A stretch of DNA of 5,603 nucleotides from JASFQI01 sp050115555 (lineage in GTDB: Bacteria > Desulfobacterota > DSM-4660 > Desulfatiglandales > HGW-15). Shown piece after piece: positions 3,818-5,603 of the stretch. How positions within the stretch are numbered: the stretch's first letter is position 1; every line of letters begins with the position of its first letter. The DNA lies in NCBI GenBank assembly GCA_050115555.1, contig JASFQI010000334.1:1-5603 (forward strand). The letters are read 5' to 3'. The notes under the pieces were generated by a model. It had not been told where the DNA came from and ran no database searches. It saw only the letters and a list, made by a program, of their open reading frames with translations. Made by a program: the position numbers and the translations under genes.

Positions 3818-5603
3818 AGACCCGCCGGCTCCATTTCCCGAAGCGCCTGAACACATCGATCGCACACGGTGGGGTGATGCTCGTCCTGCCCCACCGAGGG
3901 ATCGTGGACCCAGCAGCGCTCGCACTTGGGGTCCTGTGTGGGGGCCACATCCACGCGGAGCCCTTCGAGTTCCTCGCAGGCAAGACCTTCATCGAGCTCC
4001 TGAAGCGGGACAAGACGAACGGAGCTGACGATGAGGAGGCTTCGAAGCTGCGGCTCAAAAGGCGAGAGGGCGGCACGGAGCTCCTCGGATACGCCCAGGG
4101 TTACGGCCCCGTCCAGGGAATGGCCGATGCGCTTCTCCTTGCGCGCCGACTCCAGGGCCCGCGTGACTTCACGGCGTACCCGGGAAACCGTGTCCCAGCG
4201 GGCGGCCAGTTCCGGGTTCAGATACGATTCCTTGACCGGGACAAAAAGATCGGCGTGTACGCTTGGCCCGCGCCCGGAGCCCGGCATAACCTGCCAGATC
4301 TCATCGGACGTGAACGAGAGGATCGGCGCCATGAGCCTCACCAGGGTTTCCAGAATATCGTAAAGAGCGGTTTGCGCGGAGCGGCGCTCCCTGGATTTCG
4401 GAGGGGAGACGTACAGCCGGTCTTTCAGGATGTCCAGATAGAAGGCGGAGAGGTCCAGCACGCAGAAGTTGTGAAGCCCGTGGTACACGATGTGGAACTC
4501 GTAGTCGTCGTAAGCCCGGAGCAGCCGCTGGGAGGTCTCCTGAAGTCGATGGAGGGCCCACTGGTCCAGTTCCTCCATTTCCTCGTAGGCCACGCAGTCG
4601 GTCGATGGATCGAAATCGAACAGGTTGCCGAGAAGATAGCGGCACGTGTTCCGAATTCGACGATAGGCGTCCGTGAGCCGTTCCAGGATTTCCGAAGAAA
4701 GTCGGATGTTGTCCCGGTAGTCCTCTGCGGACACCCACAACCGGATGATTTCAGCGCCGTGCTTTTTGATGAGTTCCTCAGGGGAGACCACATTGCCTGC
4801 GGACTTGTGCATGGCCTTTCCCGTTCCGTCCACCACGAATCCGTGCGTGAGAACGCCCTTGTAAGGGGCCTGTCCCCGCGTACCCACGGAGCACAGGAGA
4901 GAGCTGTGAAACCATCCGCGGTGCTGATCGCTGCCCTCCAGGTAGAGGTCCGCGGGGCTTTCCAGGTAATCCCGCGCTTCCATGACAGCGGCGTAGCTGA
5001 CGCCTGAGTCGAACCAGACGTCCAGGATGTCCGTTTCTTTGGAAAACTGCGCTCCGCCGCAGGCAGGGCAGACCGTTCCCGGGGGCAGGAGGGCTTCCGC
5101 GGGTTCGGAGAACCAGATGTCCGCACCGGCCTCTTCGACCTTGCGTGCCACGTGCTCGATGGTTTCCTCGGTGGCCAGGACCTCCCCGCACTGCTCACAG
5201 AAAAAGAGGATCAGGGGAACGCCCCAGGCCCGCTGCCTGGAGATACACCAGTCGGGCCTCCCCTCGATCATGCCGTAGATGCGCTCCTCGCCCCAGGAAG
5301 GGATCCACCGCACCTTGCGGATGGATTCAAGGGCGTTCTTTCGCAGGTCGTTGCGGTCCATGCTGATGAACCACTGCTCGGTCGAGCGGAAGATCACGGG
5401 CCGCTTGCATCGCCAGCAATGCGGGTACTCGTGGGTGATCGCCTCCTCCTTGAGCAGTGCGCCGACCTCCTGGAGCTTTCGGTTCACCTCGGCGTTTGCA
5501 TCGAAGACGTTCATGCCGGCAAAAAACTCCACGTCCTCCGTGAAGCGGCCGGCATCGTCCAGGGGGGAGTAAATGTCGAGCCCGTACTTCAGACCGGTTT
5601 CGT
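3814..5603 (-). CDS. ileS: isoleucyl-tRNA synthetase, C-terminal two thirds (5' end outside window)
   Basis: IleS charges tRNA-Ile with isoleucine and edits misactivated valine. The frame is open to the window edge, so the first complete codon is at 5601 and 595 residues are visible of about 930 usual. The HIGH motif and most of the CP1 editing domain lie outside. Counting from the first visible residue: ETGLKYGLDIYSPLDDAGRF at 1-20, WCISRQRAWGVP at 118-129, DVWFDSG at 194-200 and GSDQHRGWF at 223-231. The KMSKS-loop equivalent reads AMHKS at 263-267 (bases 4801-4815). An anticodon-binding helical domain follows. The C-terminal zinc ribbon has Cys560, 563, 580 and 583 (CERCW then CDRC); further CxxC pairs occur at 62/65, 135/138 and 178/181. 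The TGA at 3814-3816 overlaps the lspA GTG. The first ATG/GTG in the visible part is internal. Confidence 0.97.
   Translation of the reverse strand, partial: ETGLKYGLDIYSPLDDAGRFTEDVEFFAGMNVFDANAEVNRKLQEVGALLKEEAITHEYPHCWRCKRPVIFRSTEQWFISMDRNDLRKNALESIRKVRWIPSWGEERIYGMIEGRPDWCISRQRAWGVPLILFFCEQCGEVLATEETIEHVARKVEEAGADIWFSEPAEALLPPGTVCPACGGAQFSKETDILDVWFDSGVSYAAVMEARDYLESPADLYLEGSDQHRGWFHSSLLCSVGTRGQAPYKGVLTHGFVVDGTGKAMHKSAGNVVSPEELIKKHGAEIIRLWVSAEDYRDNIRLSSEILERLTDAYRRIRNTCRYLLGNLFDFDPSTDCVAYEEMEELDQWALHRLQETSQRLLRAYDDYEFHIVYHGLHNFCVLDLSAFYLDILKDRLYVSPPKSRERRSAQTALYDILETLVRLMAPILSFTSDEIWQVMPGSGRGPSVHADLFVPVKESYLNPELAARWDTVSRVRREVTRALESARKEKRIGHSLDGAVTLGVSEELRAALSPFEPQLRSLLIVSSVRLVPLQELDEGLACEELEGLRVDVAPTQDPKCERCWVHDPSVGQDEHHPTVCDRCVQALREMEPAGL

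Noticed and set aside
3796..5007. Long + strand open frame of 403 codons opposite ileS
   Set aside because: It is antisense to a clear IleS sequence with intact motifs on the - strand; its protein has no recognisable domain. Long antisense frames are common in GC-rich genes.

Overview
The window reads as a piece of a GC-rich bacterial chromosome. Codon use, the gtga-coupled ileS-lspA pair followed by lgt, the zinc-ribbon IleS and the hexamer-repeat arrays would all fit a Desulfobacterota (former Deltaproteobacteria) genome, perhaps a Syntrophobacter-like sulfate reducer or syntroph. That placement is inference from gene style and not a proven assignment.

Layout. On the + strand there is a small single-domain cupin (17-346). 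It is followed by a gene-free stretch with a sigma70-like promoter and, about 30 bases further on, an intrinsic terminator. Next come a 39-residue, extremely arginine/lysine-rich ORF (604-723), a hairpin-rich spacer (724-874), a SpoU/TrmH-family RNA 2'-O-methyltransferase (875-1633), a long non-coding stretch (1634-2225) and a second very small basic ORF of 46 residues (2226-2366). On the - strand, converging on these, is a compact operon read right to left: ileS (5' end cut by the window edge), lspA (overlapping ileS by 4 bases) and lgt (44 bases after lspA).

How the genes fit together. Lgt adds diacylglycerol to the lipobox cysteine of prolipoproteins and LspA then cleaves the signal peptide, so the - strand operon carries two successive steps of lipoprotein maturation behind isoleucyl-tRNA synthetase. 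The + strand genes show no shared pathway. The methyltransferase acts on rRNA or tRNA, and the two small basic proteins could bind nucleic acid, but that is only a composition-based guess.

The parts least explained by known families are non-coding. One is a nested, palindromic element at about 1698-1920: inverted arrays of atcgaa-type hexamers enclosing a 13-bp hairpin and a possible three-way junction. The others are the promoter-terminator pair in front of the 39-residue ORF, the hairpin cluster behind that ORF, and an exact 19-base repeat shared by the methyltransferase gene and the leader of the 46-residue ORF. I saw no tRNA, rRNA, CRISPR array or intact insertion sequence.
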